40,044 bases of DNA from Leptolyngbya iicbica LK (GCF_004212215.1 NZ_QVFV01000002.1:1277326-1317369); one strand, 5' to 3'. Positions 16,940 to 26,613 are shown, numbered from the stretch's first letter. A program made the numbers and translations. Notes: a model not told the origin generated them from the sequence alone.

Positions 16940-17956
16940 ATGACTGCAATAGCTGCTGTAATGTCTGATGTTGGAGTGCAAACGATGAAAGCGATCGCGC
17001 AAACGGAATACGGTGCCCCAGAGGTGCTGGAACTGGTGGAGGTAGCCAAGCCCACCCCCGAGGCCAATGAGGTGTTGATCAAGGTGCAGAGCGCGTCAGT
17101 AGATGCCGGGGTTTGGCATCTGATGCGGGGCACGCCGTTTTTAATTCGCTTGATGTACGGTGGCCTGCGGCGGCCCAAGCATCCCATTTTGGGCAGCGCG
17201 ATCGCAGGCGAAGTCGAGGCCGTAGGCACCAACGTGACCCAATTTCAACCTGGCGATCGCGTCTTTAGCGACCTGTCCGAATCGGGGTTTGGCGGCTTTG
17301 CCGAATACGTCTGTGCGCCGGAGACAGCAGTCGCCCCCCAGCCCACCAACCTCACCGCCGAGGCTGCCGCCACGGTGCCCGTTTCTGGCGTGTCTGCCCT
17401 GCAAGCCTTACGAGATGTGGGACAACTGCAAGCGGGCCAGCGAGTTTTAGTCATTGGCGCGGCGGGAGGGGTCGGTTCCTTTGCGGTACAAATCGCCAAA
17501 GCATTGGGCGCTGAGGTCACGGGAGCCTGCAGTGCGCATAAGGCCGAACGGGTGCAGCAACTGGGAGCCGATCGCGTCATTGACTACACCCATCCGGAGT
17601 TAACCCAGCCCGCGCAGCCCTACGATTTGATAATCGACACCGCCGCCTATCGAAATTTTGCCGATTATCTCCCCGCGTTGAAAGCGGGCGGTACTTACGT
17701 CATGGTGGGCGGCTCAACGTCAGCATTCTTTCGAGCGATGCTGCTGGGGCCTTGGCTGGGCAAGCGGCGCGATCGCCAAATCAAATGCCTCACCGCTACT
17801 CCGAAGCAGGCCGATTTGCTTGCCCTGAAAGCGATGATCGAAGCCGGTCAAGTGACGCCGTTGTGCGATCGCACCTATCCCCTCAGCCAGGTGCCCGACG
17901 CCATCCGCGCGTTAGAGCAACGCCAGGTGACCGGCAAAGTGGCGATCGCGATTTAA
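16940..17956 (+). CDS. NAD(P)-dependent medium-chain oxidoreductase (quinone reductase-like)
   Basis: 338 residues from the ATG at 16940, with GGGAGGT at a good distance; an internal ATG at 16985 (MKAIAQTEYGAPEVLEL) is a second option and matches the usual start of the family. GroES-like domain first, then the Rossmann fold: AGQRVLVIGAAGGVGSFAVQIAKALGAEVTG, then HKAERVQQLGADRVIDYT. The zinc-binding residues of true alcohol dehydrogenases are lacking, which fits the QOR/zeta-crystallin group that reduces quinones or reactive enones with NADPH. The divergent TetR gene and operators indicate induction, perhaps by an electrophile. Substrate unknown. Confidence 0.88.
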   Translation: MTAIAAVMSDVGVQTMKAIAQTEYGAPEVLELVEVAKPTPEANEVLIKVQSASVDAGVWHLMRGTPFLIRLMYGGLRRPKHPILGSAIAGEVEAVGTNVTQFQPGDRVFSDLSESGFGGFAEYVCAPETAVAPQPTNLTAEAAATVPVSGVSALQALRDVGQLQAGQRVLVIGAAGGVGSFAVQIAKALGAEVTGACSAHKAERVQQLGADRVIDYTHPELTQPAQPYDLIIDTAAYRNFADYLPALKAGGTYVMVGGSTSAFFRAMLLGPWLGKRRDRQIKCLTATPKQADLLALKAMIEAGQVTPLCDRTYPLSQVPDAIRALEQRQVTGKVAIAI

Positions 17957-17971
17957 ATGCCCCAGCACAAA

Positions 17972-18032
17972 ACCCCGGTTTCACGCTGTCCCCAGCCACC
18001 AGACTGAGTGACCGATCAGCTAAAACCGGGGT
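17972..18032. terminator. Inverted repeat between convergent genes
   Basis: ACCCCGGTTT (17972-17981) pairs exactly with AAACCGGGGT (18023-18032), 41-nt loop, between the end of the oxidoreductase gene and the convergent RHH-type gene. It may act as a bidirectional terminator. Confidence 0.5.
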
Positions 18033-18063
18033 GATCAGGTTTCTCAACGACACCTTGGCAGAC

Positions 18064-18561
18064 CTACTCCGCTTCGACTTGGTCTTTAATCATCTCCCAA
18101 ACCGACAGCACGCCATCAATCCATCCCTGGCAAAAGAGAATGCGCGATTGGGGGCTCACTTCCAGCAAATGGGCAAAATCCGCATCATGGGTGCGGGCCG
18201 TTGCGGGATAGCCGCGCTGATCGAGATAGTCCCACAGATACTCCAACACGTCTTCATCAAAGCTGGCAGCGAGCGGCTGGACTCGACTGAAGTGGTTGAA
18301 GTCGCGATAAGAGAGCTTCGACGCCGATCGCACGCCCAGTTCATAGCCTTCTTGCTGCACCTTGTTCAACAGCACCTGCTTTTCAGTGCGGAGCCGCTCG
18401 ACAAACTCATCATCAGACATGGATTGCAGTTTGATTTCTTCATAAGTAACAGCCATATCTAAAGCCTCCTGGCAAATTGCGGATATGTTGAGGTGATTTT
18501 TGACGGGTTGCAATCGTTCGAATAACGACTCTGGAACGGCAATGGTGACTCGTTTGCTCAC
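18064..18561 (-). CDS. Ribbon-helix-helix-type DNA-binding protein
   Basis: About 165 residues from the GTG at 18561, preceded by AAAGGT; a TTG at 18597 would add 12 residues. The start (SKRVTIAVPESLFERLQPVKNHLNISAICQEALDMAV) has the beta strand and two helices of a ribbon-helix-helix (CopG/Arc) domain. The rest (YLWDYLDQRGYPATARTHDADFAHLLEVSP..FCQGWIDGVLSVWEMI) is a C-terminal domain I do not recognise. No toxin gene is adjacent, so a simple antitoxin role is not supported. A near-perfect inverted repeat lies upstream and could be its own operator. Confidence 0.65.
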   Translation of the reverse strand: MSKRVTIAVPESLFERLQPVKNHLNISAICQEALDMAVTYEEIKLQSMSDDEFVERLRTEKQVLLNKVQQEGYELGVRSASKLSYRDFNHFSRVQPLAASFDEDVLEYLWDYLDQRGYPATARTHDADFAHLLEVSPQSRILFCQGWIDGVLSVWEMIKDQVEAE

Positions 18562-18605
18562 GACCTTTACCCGAGATTTCTGTGTACCCTTATACAATAA
18601 CCGCC

Positions 18606-18651
18606 TTAATTATGTAATCCATGACCTTTAAGCAAAATGTTACGTAATTAA
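18606..18651. promoter_or_regulatory. Inverted repeat upstream of the RHH gene (candidate operator)
   Basis: TTAATTATGTAA (18606-18617) and TTACGTAATTAA (18640-18651) are reverse complements at 11 of 12 positions, separated by 22 bp. The position just upstream of the RHH gene fits autoregulation. Confidence 0.5.
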
Positions 18652-19100
18652 CAGAATTACAGATAAGAGTATGTAGTTGCTATTGATGAGGCTACATTTA
18701 TTAACCGCAGCGGTTGATGCTGGAGTAGCGCTAATGCCTGCGCTGAGAGGCTTTTAGGATAGAGGGTTGAAGCTGATCAGTCATTAATAAACCAGCAGTG
18801 ATCTACGGGAATTGCGGTTCCGGCAAAGGCTACAGCGCTGATTTCGGTAGAAAGCAAGTATGTAATGTCTGAATTCCAAGGCTTGAGTTACGTAACGCCC
18901 GGCAATTATCCATGACGCTGCCGCGCCACGCCAAACGATAAAAGGGGGGAGGGGACGGGTCCCTTAGCCGATTTCTGGCCATTCTGATTAGGCCGACAGG
19001 GACCCGTCCCCTGAGGGCGCTATTTTCAGGCCACGGGCTCATGATGCTGGCGCGAGGCTCTAGACAATCAACAGGGGCGTTGCGGATGACAGTCGCCTCA
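18652..19100. other. Intergenic region with a long hairpin
   Basis: No gene is evident. The main structure is an inverted repeat: GGGGACGGGTCCCT (18951-18964) and AGGGACCCGTCCCC (18998-19011), a perfect 14-bp match (15 with the flanking A-T pair), loop 33 nt. It lies 90 bp beyond the cdsA stop and could be its terminator or a dispersed palindromic element. Confidence 0.5.
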
Positions 19101-19964
19101 TCATTTGGCCAGGAGCGGCAGCAGCAGCGTCACAAAGTAGTAAACGATGGGCGCAGTGAAGACGTAGCTGTCGGTGCGATCAAGAATGCCGCCGTGCCCC
19201 GGAATCAGATCGCCAGAATCTTTGACCCCAGCATCCCGCTTCATCAAGGATTCGGTGAGGTCGCCGAGCAAACTGGTGATGCCAATAAACGTGCCCAAAG
19301 TCCCCCCAGAAAGCGGACTAAACGGCCACCCCAATAGTTGCGACCCGGCCATACCGACCAGGATGCTGACGACTAGCCCCGATACCGCACCCTCGACCGT
19401 CTTCTTCGGGCTGATGTTGGATAGGGGCGTTTTGCCGAATAATCGGCCAATAATGTAAGCCCCAATATCGGCTCCGATGATGCAGGCAAACGCCAGCAGG
19501 GTCGCTGTGAGGCCCGTTGGCAATGTCGCCATTTGCAGTGGCCAGCTCGGCCAAAATCCTTCTAGTGGCAGGGTCGAGAGGGAATCAAGATCGCGCAGGC
19601 GAATCCAATAGCTGGGCAGATAACCGCCGTAAAACAGTCCCAGAATGGACGCCGCCACATCAGCGATCGTGGCAAATTTGGGCTGAAACAGGAGATAAAA
19701 ACAAATGAAGGTGCCCCCCAACGGCAACACTGCATTCGCCAGGGGAGGAGACACATGGGCAAAGATGAGGAGCAGTTGACTCACAAACAAGGTGATTTTG
19801 GCAGCAGGCAAAATGCCCTTAGCCTGCACCAATTGAAAAATTTCGCGTTGCCCCAAAAACACAATCACCCCGAAGGCCAGGGTGAAATACCAGCCCCCTA
19901 AGACCACAATGAGGAAGGCAAATACAATGGCAACCAGCGCGCTAATCGTTCTTGTCAAGGGCAT
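19101..19964 (-). CDS. cdsA: Phosphatidate cytidylyltransferase (CdsA)
   Basis: 287 residues from the ATG at 19964 (MPLTRTISALVAIVFAF); the 50-codon upstream extension looks untranslated. About eight transmembrane segments. The family signature is complete near the C-terminus: SLMKRDAGVKDSGDLIPGHG followed by GILDRTDS, holding the metal-binding acidic residues. It converts phosphatidic acid and CTP to CDP-diacylglycerol in the inner membrane, the precursor of phosphatidylglycerol, which photosystem II requires. It appears monocistronic. Confidence 0.95.
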   Translation of the reverse strand: MPLTRTISALVAIVFAFLIVVLGGWYFTLAFGVIVFLGQREIFQLVQAKGILPAAKITLFVSQLLLIFAHVSPPLANAVLPLGGTFICFYLLFQPKFATIADVAASILGLFYGGYLPSYWIRLRDLDSLSTLPLEGFWPSWPLQMATLPTGLTATLLAFACIIGADIGAYIIGRLFGKTPLSNISPKKTVEGAVSGLVVSILVGMAGSQLLGWPFSPLSGGTLGTFIGITSLLGDLTESLMKRDAGVKDSGDLIPGHGGILDRTDSYVFTAPIVYYFVTLLLPLLAK

Positions 19965-20430
19965 AGGGTGGGGCAGACGAGCAATGAAAATTTGAGGGTA
20001 TGGTTGGCCCGGTCTTGAAGAGAAAGCGAGCCCCAAGAATGGTTGCATACTCAGGTTAATGATATTAGACCGAATGATGATGGTTGTGCCAATCTCTCGG
20101 GGAATCGGTGCCATCTACTGGTCAGAGGGACTGTCCTGCGATCGCTCCCACAAGATGGGCTCGTCAAATTTGCTGCGGATCCCGCTGGAGAATCCGCGAT
20201 CGCTCCATGGGGCAGGGTTCACATCAATTTTGGTGCGCGTATAAGGCGGCGGTGTCAACCATGGCGATCAGGTGAATTTTAAGAAGAGGATCCTAATTGT
20301 GCCTGCTACCGATGCCGGGATTTTCGATAAGCTGAATACAGTTATTGAGTGATGAAGCGCTCACATTTCCCCTTCAAGGACACGATGTTGGGGGATACTG
20401 GAAACTCGGCTCTGGATATCATCAAAGTTT
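19965..20430. other. Intergenic region between cdsA and the DAHP synthase gene
   Basis: About 465 bases between divergent genes. Only short overlapping frames without motifs are seen. A few partial or complete HIP1 sites occur. Promoters for both genes must be here but are not obvious. Confidence 0.5.
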
Positions 20431-21501
20431 ATGCATAAGACTCAAGATCTTCACGTTGTTGAAACCCGCCCGCTCGCGAGTCCCGCGTTGATTCACCACG
20501 AACTGCCTCTCACAGAGACGGCGGCGGATTTGGTGACCAAGACCCGCGATCGCATTCGCAACATCCTCTACAACGAAGATCGCCGCTTACTGGTGATTGT
20601 GGGGCCGTGTTCGGTGCATGATGTTGACGCCGCGCTGGACTACGGACAGAAGCTCGCGCCGCTGCGGGATGAGCTGTCAGACTCCTTAGAAATTGTCATG
20701 CGGGTGTACTTCGAAAAACCCCGCACCAACATTGGGTGGAAAGGGCTGATCAATGATCCCCATCTGGACAACAGTTACGACATCAACACCGGGTTGCGCT
20801 TAGCCCGCAAGCTGCTGTTAGATTTGGCCCACTTGGGGCTACCGGCGGCGACTGAGCTGCTTGACCCGATTACGCCCCAGTACATTGCCGATGTGATTGC
20901 CTGGACGGCGATCGGGGCGCGCACCACCGAGAGCCAAACTCACCGCGAAATGGCTTCGGGCCTATCGATGCCCATTGGCTTCAAGAACAACACGGACGGC
21001 AGTTTGCTCGCCGCCATGAACGCAATGTTGGCCGCGAGCGGTTCCCACCATTTCTTAGGCATCAACCATCACGGCCTGGCGAGTATTGTGACCACCACGG
21101 GCAATCCCGACGGACACTTGGTTTTGCGCGGGGGCAAGCATGGTCCCAACTATGACATCACTCACGTTGAGCAGGCGGCGAATGAGCTGGCTGAGCTGGG
21201 CCTCAATCCGCGCATGATGGTGGATTGCAGCCACGCCAACTCGCAAAAAGATCACCGCAAGCAGCTGGATGTGCTGGATAACATCGCTGAGCAGGTCAAG
21301 GCGGGCAGCCGTCATATCCTGGGCGTCATGGTTGAAAGTCACCTCTTGGAAGGGAAACAACCCATTCCTCAGGATTTGTCGCAGCTGAAGTATGGTCAGA
21401 GCATTACGGATGCCTGTGTCAGCTTTGATCAAACTGCCACGATGTTGAGAAAATTGGCTTCAGCGATCGCCCCCTTCACCTCTCAAGCGGTGACTCGCTA
21501 G
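20431..21501 (+). CDS. aroF: 3-deoxy-7-phosphoheptulonate (DAHP) synthase, class I
   Basis: 356 residues, the usual length of the AroF/G/H type. Visible motifs: LLVIVGPCSVHD (PEP and metal region), YFEKPRTNIGWKGLINDP, SGLSMPIGFKNNTDG, GKHGPNYD, MVDCSHANSQKDHRKQ and GVMVESHL. These are the active-site blocks of the class I enzyme joining phosphoenolpyruvate and erythrose 4-phosphate, the first step to aromatic amino acids. The feedback type (Phe, Tyr or Trp) is not resolved by inspection, so the exact symbol is uncertain. Converges with fumC. Confidence 0.93.
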   Translation: MHKTQDLHVVETRPLASPALIHHELPLTETAADLVTKTRDRIRNILYNEDRRLLVIVGPCSVHDVDAALDYGQKLAPLRDELSDSLEIVMRVYFEKPRTNIGWKGLINDPHLDNSYDINTGLRLARKLLLDLAHLGLPAATELLDPITPQYIADVIAWTAIGARTTESQTHREMASGLSMPIGFKNNTDGSLLAAMNAMLAASGSHHFLGINHHGLASIVTTTGNPDGHLVLRGGKHGPNYDITHVEQAANELAELGLNPRMMVDCSHANSQKDHRKQLDVLDNIAEQVKAGSRHILGVMVESHLLEGKQPIPQDLSQLKYGQSITDACVSFDQTATMLRKLASAIAPFTSQAVTR

Positions 21502-21512
21502 CGGGTACTCTC

Positions 21513-21550
21513 GCTGCTCCAGACTTGGTCAACCTCATATTTGGAGCAGC
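21513..21550. terminator. Bidirectional terminator-like hairpin
   Basis: GCTGCTCCA (21513-21521) and TGGAGCAGC (21542-21550) form a perfect 9-bp stem with a 20-nt loop in the 66-bp gap between the convergent DAHP synthase and fumC genes. Confidence 0.55.
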
Positions 21551-21567
21551 TGTGCGGCCTGACTTTT

Positions 21568-22947
21568 TCAGACCATTTGGTTAGGCTGCACCTGGCGATC
21601 GAACTCTTCCCCGGTCAGAAAGCCCAACGCCACGCAGGCCGATCGCAGCGTCGTATTCTCTACATACGCCTTCTTCGCCACCTGCGCCGCTTTGTCATAG
21701 CCGATCGCCGGATTCAGCGCCGTCACCAACATCAGCGAGTTCTCCAAAAACTGTTGGATTTGCTCCCGGTCCGGCTCTAGCCCCACCACCAAAAAGTCCG
21801 TAAAGGCGCGGCAGGCATCCGTCAGCAGGCGAATAGAATGCAGCAGGTTGTGAATCATCACCGGCTTAAACACATTTAGCTCAAAGTTGCCCTGGCTCGC
21901 AGCAATGCTGATGGCGGCGTCATTGCCCATCACCTGAACACACACCATCGTCATCGCCTCACACTGAGTTGGGTTCACCTTCCCCGGCATGATGGACGAG
22001 CCCGGTTCATTGGCGGGCAGCTTCAGTTCGCCCAGGCCACAGCGGGGACCAGAACCCAGCCACCGCAGGTCATTGGCGATCTTCATCAGAGCGGCGGCGA
22101 GGGTTTTCAGGGTGCCGCTAGTAGCAGCAATGCCGTCGTGGGCGGCCAGGGCGGCAAACTTGTTGGGGGCCGAGACAAAGGGCAGTTCCGTGTAGCGGGC
22201 AATTTCCGCCGCCACTTGCTCGGCAAAGTCGGGGTGAGTGTTCAGCCCGGTGCCCACGGCGGTGCCCCCCAGGGCCAATTCATACAATTCCGGTAGACTC
22301 TCCTCAATGCGGTAAATCGCCTTGTCGAGCTGCGCCACATACCCGGAAAATTCCTGCCCCAAGGTCAAGGGAACGGCATCCATCAGGTGGGTGCGGCCAA
22401 TTTTGATGATGTCGGCAAAGGCTTGGGCTTGGGCATCCAGAGCATCGCGCAACCGTCGCACCGACGGCAATAGCTGATGGACGAGTTGCTCTACTGCGGC
22501 AATGTGCATCCCGGTGGGAAACGTGTCGTTGGAGGACTGCCCGCAGTTCACATGGTCGTTGGGGTGAATCGGCGTCTTGCTGCCCAACTCGCCCCCTGCC
22601 AGTTCGATCGCCCGATTGGCGATCACCTCATTGGCGTTCATATTCGTTTGGGTGCCGCTGCCCGTCTGCCACACCCGCAAAGGAAAGTGGTCGTCCAAAG
22701 TCCCCGCAATTACCTCATCCGCCGCCTGCACAATCAACTCGGCCTTAGCCGCGTCTAGCTTGTCCAGGTTGCGATTCGTCACCGCCGCCGATCGCTTCAA
22801 AATGCCAAAGGCCCGAATCAGCTCGCGGGGCATCACGTCATCGCCAATGTCGAAATGGTGGAGCGATCGCTGGGTTTGCGCGCCCCAATAGCGATCGCTG
22901 GGCACCGCGATCGGCCCCATACTGTCGGTTTCTGTGCGAGTAGTCAT
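21568..22947 (-). CDS. fumC: Fumarate hydratase class II (FumC)
   Basis: 459 residues, full length. The superfamily signature [11 protein letters not shown] is at 316-326; [12 protein letters not shown] at 97-108 and GRTHLMDA around His187 supply the other active-site blocks. The first residues ([25 protein letters not shown]) match the class II start. It is an oxygen-stable, cofactor-free tetramer that hydrates fumarate to malate in the cytoplasm. No partner genes of a TCA operon are adjacent. Confidence 0.96.
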   Translation of the reverse strand: MTTRTETDSMGPIAVPSDRYWGAQTQRSLHHFDIGDDVMPRELIRAFGILKRSAAVTNRNLDKLDAAKAELIVQAADEVIAGTLDDHFPLRVWQTGSGTQTNMNANEVIANRAIELAGGELGSKTPIHPNDHVNCGQSSNDTFPTGMHIAAVEQLVHQLLPSVRRLRDALDAQAQAFADIIKIGRTHLMDAVPLTLGQEFSGYVAQLDKAIYRIEESLPELYELALGGTAVGTGLNTHPDFAEQVAAEIARYTELPFVSAPNKFAALAAHDGIAATSGTLKTLAAALMKIANDLRWLGSGPRCGLGELKLPANEPGSSIMPGKVNPTQCEAMTMVCVQVMGNDAAISIAASQGNFELNVFKPVMIHNLLHSIRLLTDACRAFTDFLVVGLEPDREQIQQFLENSLMLVTALNPAIGYDKAAQVAKKAYVENTTLRSACVALGFLTGEEFDRQVQPNQMV

Positions 22948-23063
22948 TGGTAGTGCGCGGCAAAATCACAATTTTTGACAGTAGCAGATGACTTCGACTC
23001 GCGATCAGCATCCGGCAGAAATTGCGATAATCCTGACAATTACAAGCTGTTTTGTCCGTCTGT

Positions 23064-23354
23064 TCAGAAAGGCAGATTAGCCGATTCCAGTAGGTCGGAG
23101 AGAACGCGAATGGCGCGTTGCCCGAAGCGAGCGGCCAGGAGACCCGCCACGAGGGGAATCGCGATCGCTCCCACCAACCGCCCGGTTTCCAGCGCCGCCC
23201 AACTGCCATAGGTCATATCGACCGACAACCAAAGATAGGCCAAGACGGGAATGCCGCTCAATACCGCGCCCAGCAAAAAATATCGGAGAGCGATCGCGAC
23301 TCGCTGAGTTTTCGAAATTTCGGACTCTGGATTATTCGATATTTCAGCCGCCAT
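23064..23354 (-). CDS. Small membrane protein of unknown function
   Basis: 96 residues from the ATG at 23354, which follows AAAGGAG at good spacing. Two hydrophobic helices are visible (YFLLGAVLSGIPVLAYLWLSV and GRLVGAIAIPLVAGLLAARFG), with a polar N-terminus and a basic, amphipathic C-terminus. The pattern is common among cyanobacterial conserved hypotheticals. No function can be read. Confidence 0.7.
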   Translation of the reverse strand: MAAEISNNPESEISKTQRVAIALRYFLLGAVLSGIPVLAYLWLSVDMTYGSWAALETGRLVGAIAIPLVAGLLAARFGQRAIRVLSDLLESANLPF

Positions 23355-23643
23355 GGTCACTCCTTTGAGCCAAATTACAAGGGCAGAAAAGCTGACTCCA
23401 GGATAGCCAAGGGCTAGGATTTATGGGGACAGCGATCGCCCTCCTGCCCCATTGCCACCCAGCTAAGCTGTTAGCTTTTTAATTTGCACAATTGATTCAG
23501 TTTCAGGTGCGATTGGACAGGCGAGGACGCCTATCCGACGAGTTTTTCCGGCTATCCAAAAATATGCAAATTAGGTGATTTACGCTTACCCAGCCACCCA
23601 GCCACCCAACTTCCCCTGAAACCTTCTTTCCCAGGCACTTTCC

Positions 23644-24681
23644 TTATTGCAGTGCATGGTCAATCGCTGGCGACTCCCGCCGCGTTTCTTCAACCGTTTG
23701 GGGCGATCGCTGCAAGCAATAAGACACCAATACGCAAAATAGCACCGTGCCCGTCGCGTACTTCACCACATTAGGAATCAGAGGACTGGGAGAAAAGAAA
23801 CCCTCGATGATGCCCGCAATGATGAGCATCGGCACAATGCCATACACCAGCTCCGCCGCCTGCCGTCCATAAACCTGCAACGCATCGATGCGGCGATACT
23901 TCCCCGGCAGCAAAATCGCCCGCGCCAACAGCAACCCTGCGCCCCCCGCAAAAAAGATGGCGGGCAATTCCAACGAGCCGTGGGGAAAGACAAACGCCCA
24001 GAGGTCGTAAGCCAAGTCAGTTTGCGCAACTAGCGTCGCGACTGAACCAATCATCAACCCGTTGAACACCAGAATATAGACCGTGAACACGCCCGGCGGC
24101 GTGATGATCGGCACCTGGGGTAAAAAGAACGCCACCCCGCCAAAAATCGCGTTAAAGCAAACGGCAATGTTGTTCACCATGATGGCGCTAGAGGCCACCG
24201 GCTCCTGCCCCAAAATCGATACGGTCCAGAGTTCTTCGCTCTCTTGCACTTCGGCCACAAAGCCGGGGCCGAGCACTAGCGACATAAATGACGGGTCTTG
24301 CCACGCATACCACCAGGCAATGAAGCCGCTGATGACGAAGAGCGCCGTCGAGATCGCAATGTAGCCCCACGATCGCCGCACCGCTGCCGGAAAGCCATAT
24401 TGATAAAACTTAATAACCGCCTGCCAGTCTTGCCGTCGGGAACCTTGATAAATCTGACTGTAGCTACGAGACGTCAATCCTTGTAGGTCGCGAATCAGCG
24501 CTTCGCCCACATCTTGGGTGCGGGCCCGTGCCAAATCGGCAGAAACCGAACGATAGAGGCTGGCTAGAGTTTTGATTTCTTCCGTTGTGAGGGTGTCAAG
24601 CCCTTTGGCCTCAGCTCGGTTGAGCAACTCATCGAGCCGGCGCCAACTGGCCTCACGTCTGGCAATCCAACGTTGAATGTT
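23644..24681 (-). CDS. SpoIIM-family (stage II sporulation protein M-like) membrane protein
   Basis: 345 residues from the ATG at 24681 (MNIQRWIARREASWRRLDELL). The soluble N-terminal ~85 residues (SLYRSVSADLARARTQ) and the following membrane part (IMVNNIAVCFNAIFGGVAFF, PGVFTVYILVFNGLMIG, FPHGSLELPAIFFAGGAGLLLARA) have the conserved E-x-P and PHGxxELPA patterns of the family. In non-sporulating bacteria SpoIIM homologues are found beside RDD-domain and other membrane genes; their biochemical role is unclear. The divergent pair at 24.9-26.6 kb completes such a cluster here. Confidence 0.88.
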   Translation of the reverse strand, partial: NIQRWIARREASWRRLDELLNRAEAKGLDTLTTEEIKTLASLYRSVSADLARARTQDVGEALIRDLQGLTSRSYSQIYQGSRRQDWQAVIKFYQYGFPAAVRRSWGYIAISTALFVISGFIAWWYAWQDPSFMSLVLGPGFVAEVQESEELWTVSILGQEPVASSAIMVNNIAVCFNAIFGGVAFFLPQVPIITPPGVFTVYILVFNGLMIGSVATLVAQTDLAYDLWAFVFPHGSLELPAIFFAGGAGLLLARAILLPGKYRRIDALQVYGRQAAELVYGIVPMLIIAGIIEGFFSPSPLIPNVVKYATGTVLFCVLVSYCLQRSPQTVEETRRESPAIDHALQ

Positions 24682-24899
24682 CATAACAATCAGGGGCGAT
24701 CGCGAAGGGCTCACCTACGATGTGGGCAGATTAATCAAACGAAGCCGATTAATCACAATCATCTATGCCAACGGTATACTCTCTCGCCAATTTTCGGTAT
24801 GGGGTGGGCTCATCCCGGCCAAGCTCTAAACCAGACGGTTCTGATCTTGGTCGTCCCATCGTGCCCCTGTTCTGTCGTCTCTCATTTCCCTAATTGCTC

Positions 24900-25810
24900 A
24901 TGGCCTCTCAATCCTCCCCCCCGATCCGACCGCTGAATGTCGGCGACGTCGTTAGTGCCGCGATTAGCCTCTTCCGCACGAACTTTGGCACCTACATTGG
25001 CCTCAATCTCAAATCGGTGTTGTGGTTTATGGTGCCGGTTTACGGCTGGGCTAGAGGGCTGATGATTCAGTCACAGATTGCCCGGCTTGGCTTTCGCGAA
25101 CTGAACCGACAGCCAGAGACGGTCGATCAATCTCTACAGGCGATCGAACCGCGCCTGTGGACTTTTTTGGGCATTGGCTTGCTGGTCTGGCTGATTCAAG
25201 CGGCGGTCGGTTACGCCGTTTCCTTTGCCATGACGATTGTGACTACGCCGTTTCCTTTGCCATGACGATTGTGACCTTTCCCATTTCCATCATTGGCAGT
25301 GCGGGCGGCGAGGCTGCAGCGGCCCTATCGGCCTTAATGTTGGTCGTGGTGCAATTGGTGGTGCTAGCCGCCCAACTGTGGATACAAGCCCGCCTGTATC
25401 TGTGGAATTTGATCTTGGCCATGGAGTCAGAAATTGAGTCCACCACGGCCATCAACCGTAGTTGGGAACTGACCAAAGGCAACGGCGTACGGGTTTTGTT
25501 TTCATTGCTGATTGCCTATTTGGTGATGTTGCCGCTGTATGCGCTGATGATCGTCATTCCCGTGCTCATTGCCATTCCCTTTTTAGGCGGTCTGCTAGAA
25601 AGCGAAGCCCCGAGTGCAGCCGCAGTAGTAGGAATTCTGCTCGCAGTTTTTGTCTTTCTGGTGTTAGCGATCGTCGTGGGCATTTTTACAGCCCCCTTCT
25701 TTCAGACGATTAAGTCGGTGCTGTATTACGACCTCCGCAGCCGCCGCGAAGGGATGGATATTCAGTTTCGCGATCGCCCCCGTGATCAGCGTGAGCCCAG
25801 AGATTCATGA
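24900..25810 (+). pseudogene. Multi-pass membrane protein, frameshifted by a 32-bp tandem duplication
   Basis: Reading from the ATG at 24900 gives MASQSSPPIRPLNVGDVVSA and a membrane protein whose frame ends at 25265. The rest (FPISIIGSAGGEAAAALSALML ... SVLYYDLRSRREGMDIQ) continues in another frame to 25810. The cause is an exact 32-bp tandem duplication at 25212-25275; with one copy removed, the whole gene reads as 292 residues without a break. The restored protein has about six transmembrane helices and resembles families next to RDD genes (glycerophosphodiesterase-membrane-domain-like; NRSWELTKGN is a typical internal segment). Its end overlaps the RDD gene start by ATGA. Truncation in this genome, slippage-based switching, or a sequencing/assembly artefact are all possible. 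Confidence 0.8.
25212..25275. repeat. Exact 32-bp tandem duplication inside a coding sequence
   Basis: Units 25212-25243 and 25244-25275 are identical, each starting TACGCCGTTTCC and ending GATTGTGAC. Because 32 is not a multiple of 3 the duplication shifts the frame of the membrane-protein gene. Both copies being identical suggests a recent event. Confidence 0.95.
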
Positions 25811-26613
25811 GCCTATTCAAAACCATCACCATTCAAACCCCTGAGAGTGTGGAGCTGGAATTCACCCTCGCCGGTATTGGTAACCGCGCCCTCGCCCTGC
25901 TAGTGGATTATCTGCTGGTGTTTTTGCTGCTGTCGTTGGTGGCGATTTTCAGTGCATTCATCAGCGAACAGCTGACCGGGGTCTTTTTGGCGTTCGGAGG
26001 CAATGCCGATGGCCTCAACCTGTGGCTGGTGGCGATCGCCTTCCTCGCCACAGCGGCTATTTACGGTGGCTACTTCGTCGGGTTCGAAACTTACTGGCAA
26101 GGCCAAACCCCCGGCAAACGCTGGACCAAAATTCGCGTCATTAACGACAATGGCAAACCCGAAGGCATCTTCCAGGCGACACTGCGCGCCCTCCTCCGTC
26201 CTGTCGATGACATTCTCTTCCTCGGCTTTTTCTGCATTATCTTCAGCGACCAGGAAAAACGCCTTGGCGATTGGCTGGCAGGCACTCTTGTGGTGCAGTC
26301 AGAAACGGTCGTCGGTGACGCCCAGGTAAAGGTTTCACCAGCCGCGCAAACCCTGGCCAGTGAGTTGATGGGCCAAGCCCAGATTGGCAATCTCTTGCCC
26401 GATGACTTTGCCACCCTGCGCGCCTATCTGCTGCGTCGCCAGGTCCTCACCACCGCCGCCCGCAAACAGCTCAGCGTGCAACTGGCGCAGCAACTGCAAA
26501 CCATGGTTGAACTTGCAGAACTGCCCCAAGCTGAAATGCCCGCCGAACAGTTTTTGGAAGCTATCTATGTGGCGTATCAAAAGGAGTTTGGCGATCGCCG
26601 TCGCGCTTACTAA
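25807..26613 (+). CDS. RDD-family membrane protein
   Basis: 268 residues starting MSLFKTITIQTPESVELEFTLAGIGNRALALLVDYLL, where GNRALALLVDYLL holds the first R/D positions of the RDD domain. Two or three helices follow, with QGQTPGKRWTKIRVINDNGKP and RLGDWLAGTLVV (the later Asp region). The C-terminal ~90 residues are soluble and Gln/Leu-rich. The gene overlaps the previous stop by four bases, indicating translational coupling. RDD proteins may act in transport or as membrane scaffolds; no specific role is evident. Confidence 0.88.
   Translation: MSLFKTITIQTPESVELEFTLAGIGNRALALLVDYLLVFLLLSLVAIFSAFISEQLTGVFLAFGGNADGLNLWLVAIAFLATAAIYGGYFVGFETYWQGQTPGKRWTKIRVINDNGKPEGIFQATLRALLRPVDDILFLGFFCIIFSDQEKRLGDWLAGTLVVQSETVVGDAQVKVSPAAQTLASELMGQAQIGNLLPDDFATLRAYLLRRQVLTTAARKQLSVQLAQQLQTMVELAELPQAEMPAEQFLEAIYVAYQKEFGDRRRAY

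Noticed and set aside
25212-25275. Programmed ribosomal frameshift in the membrane-protein gene
   Set aside because: There is no slippery heptamer; the exact 32-bp duplication explains the shift completely.
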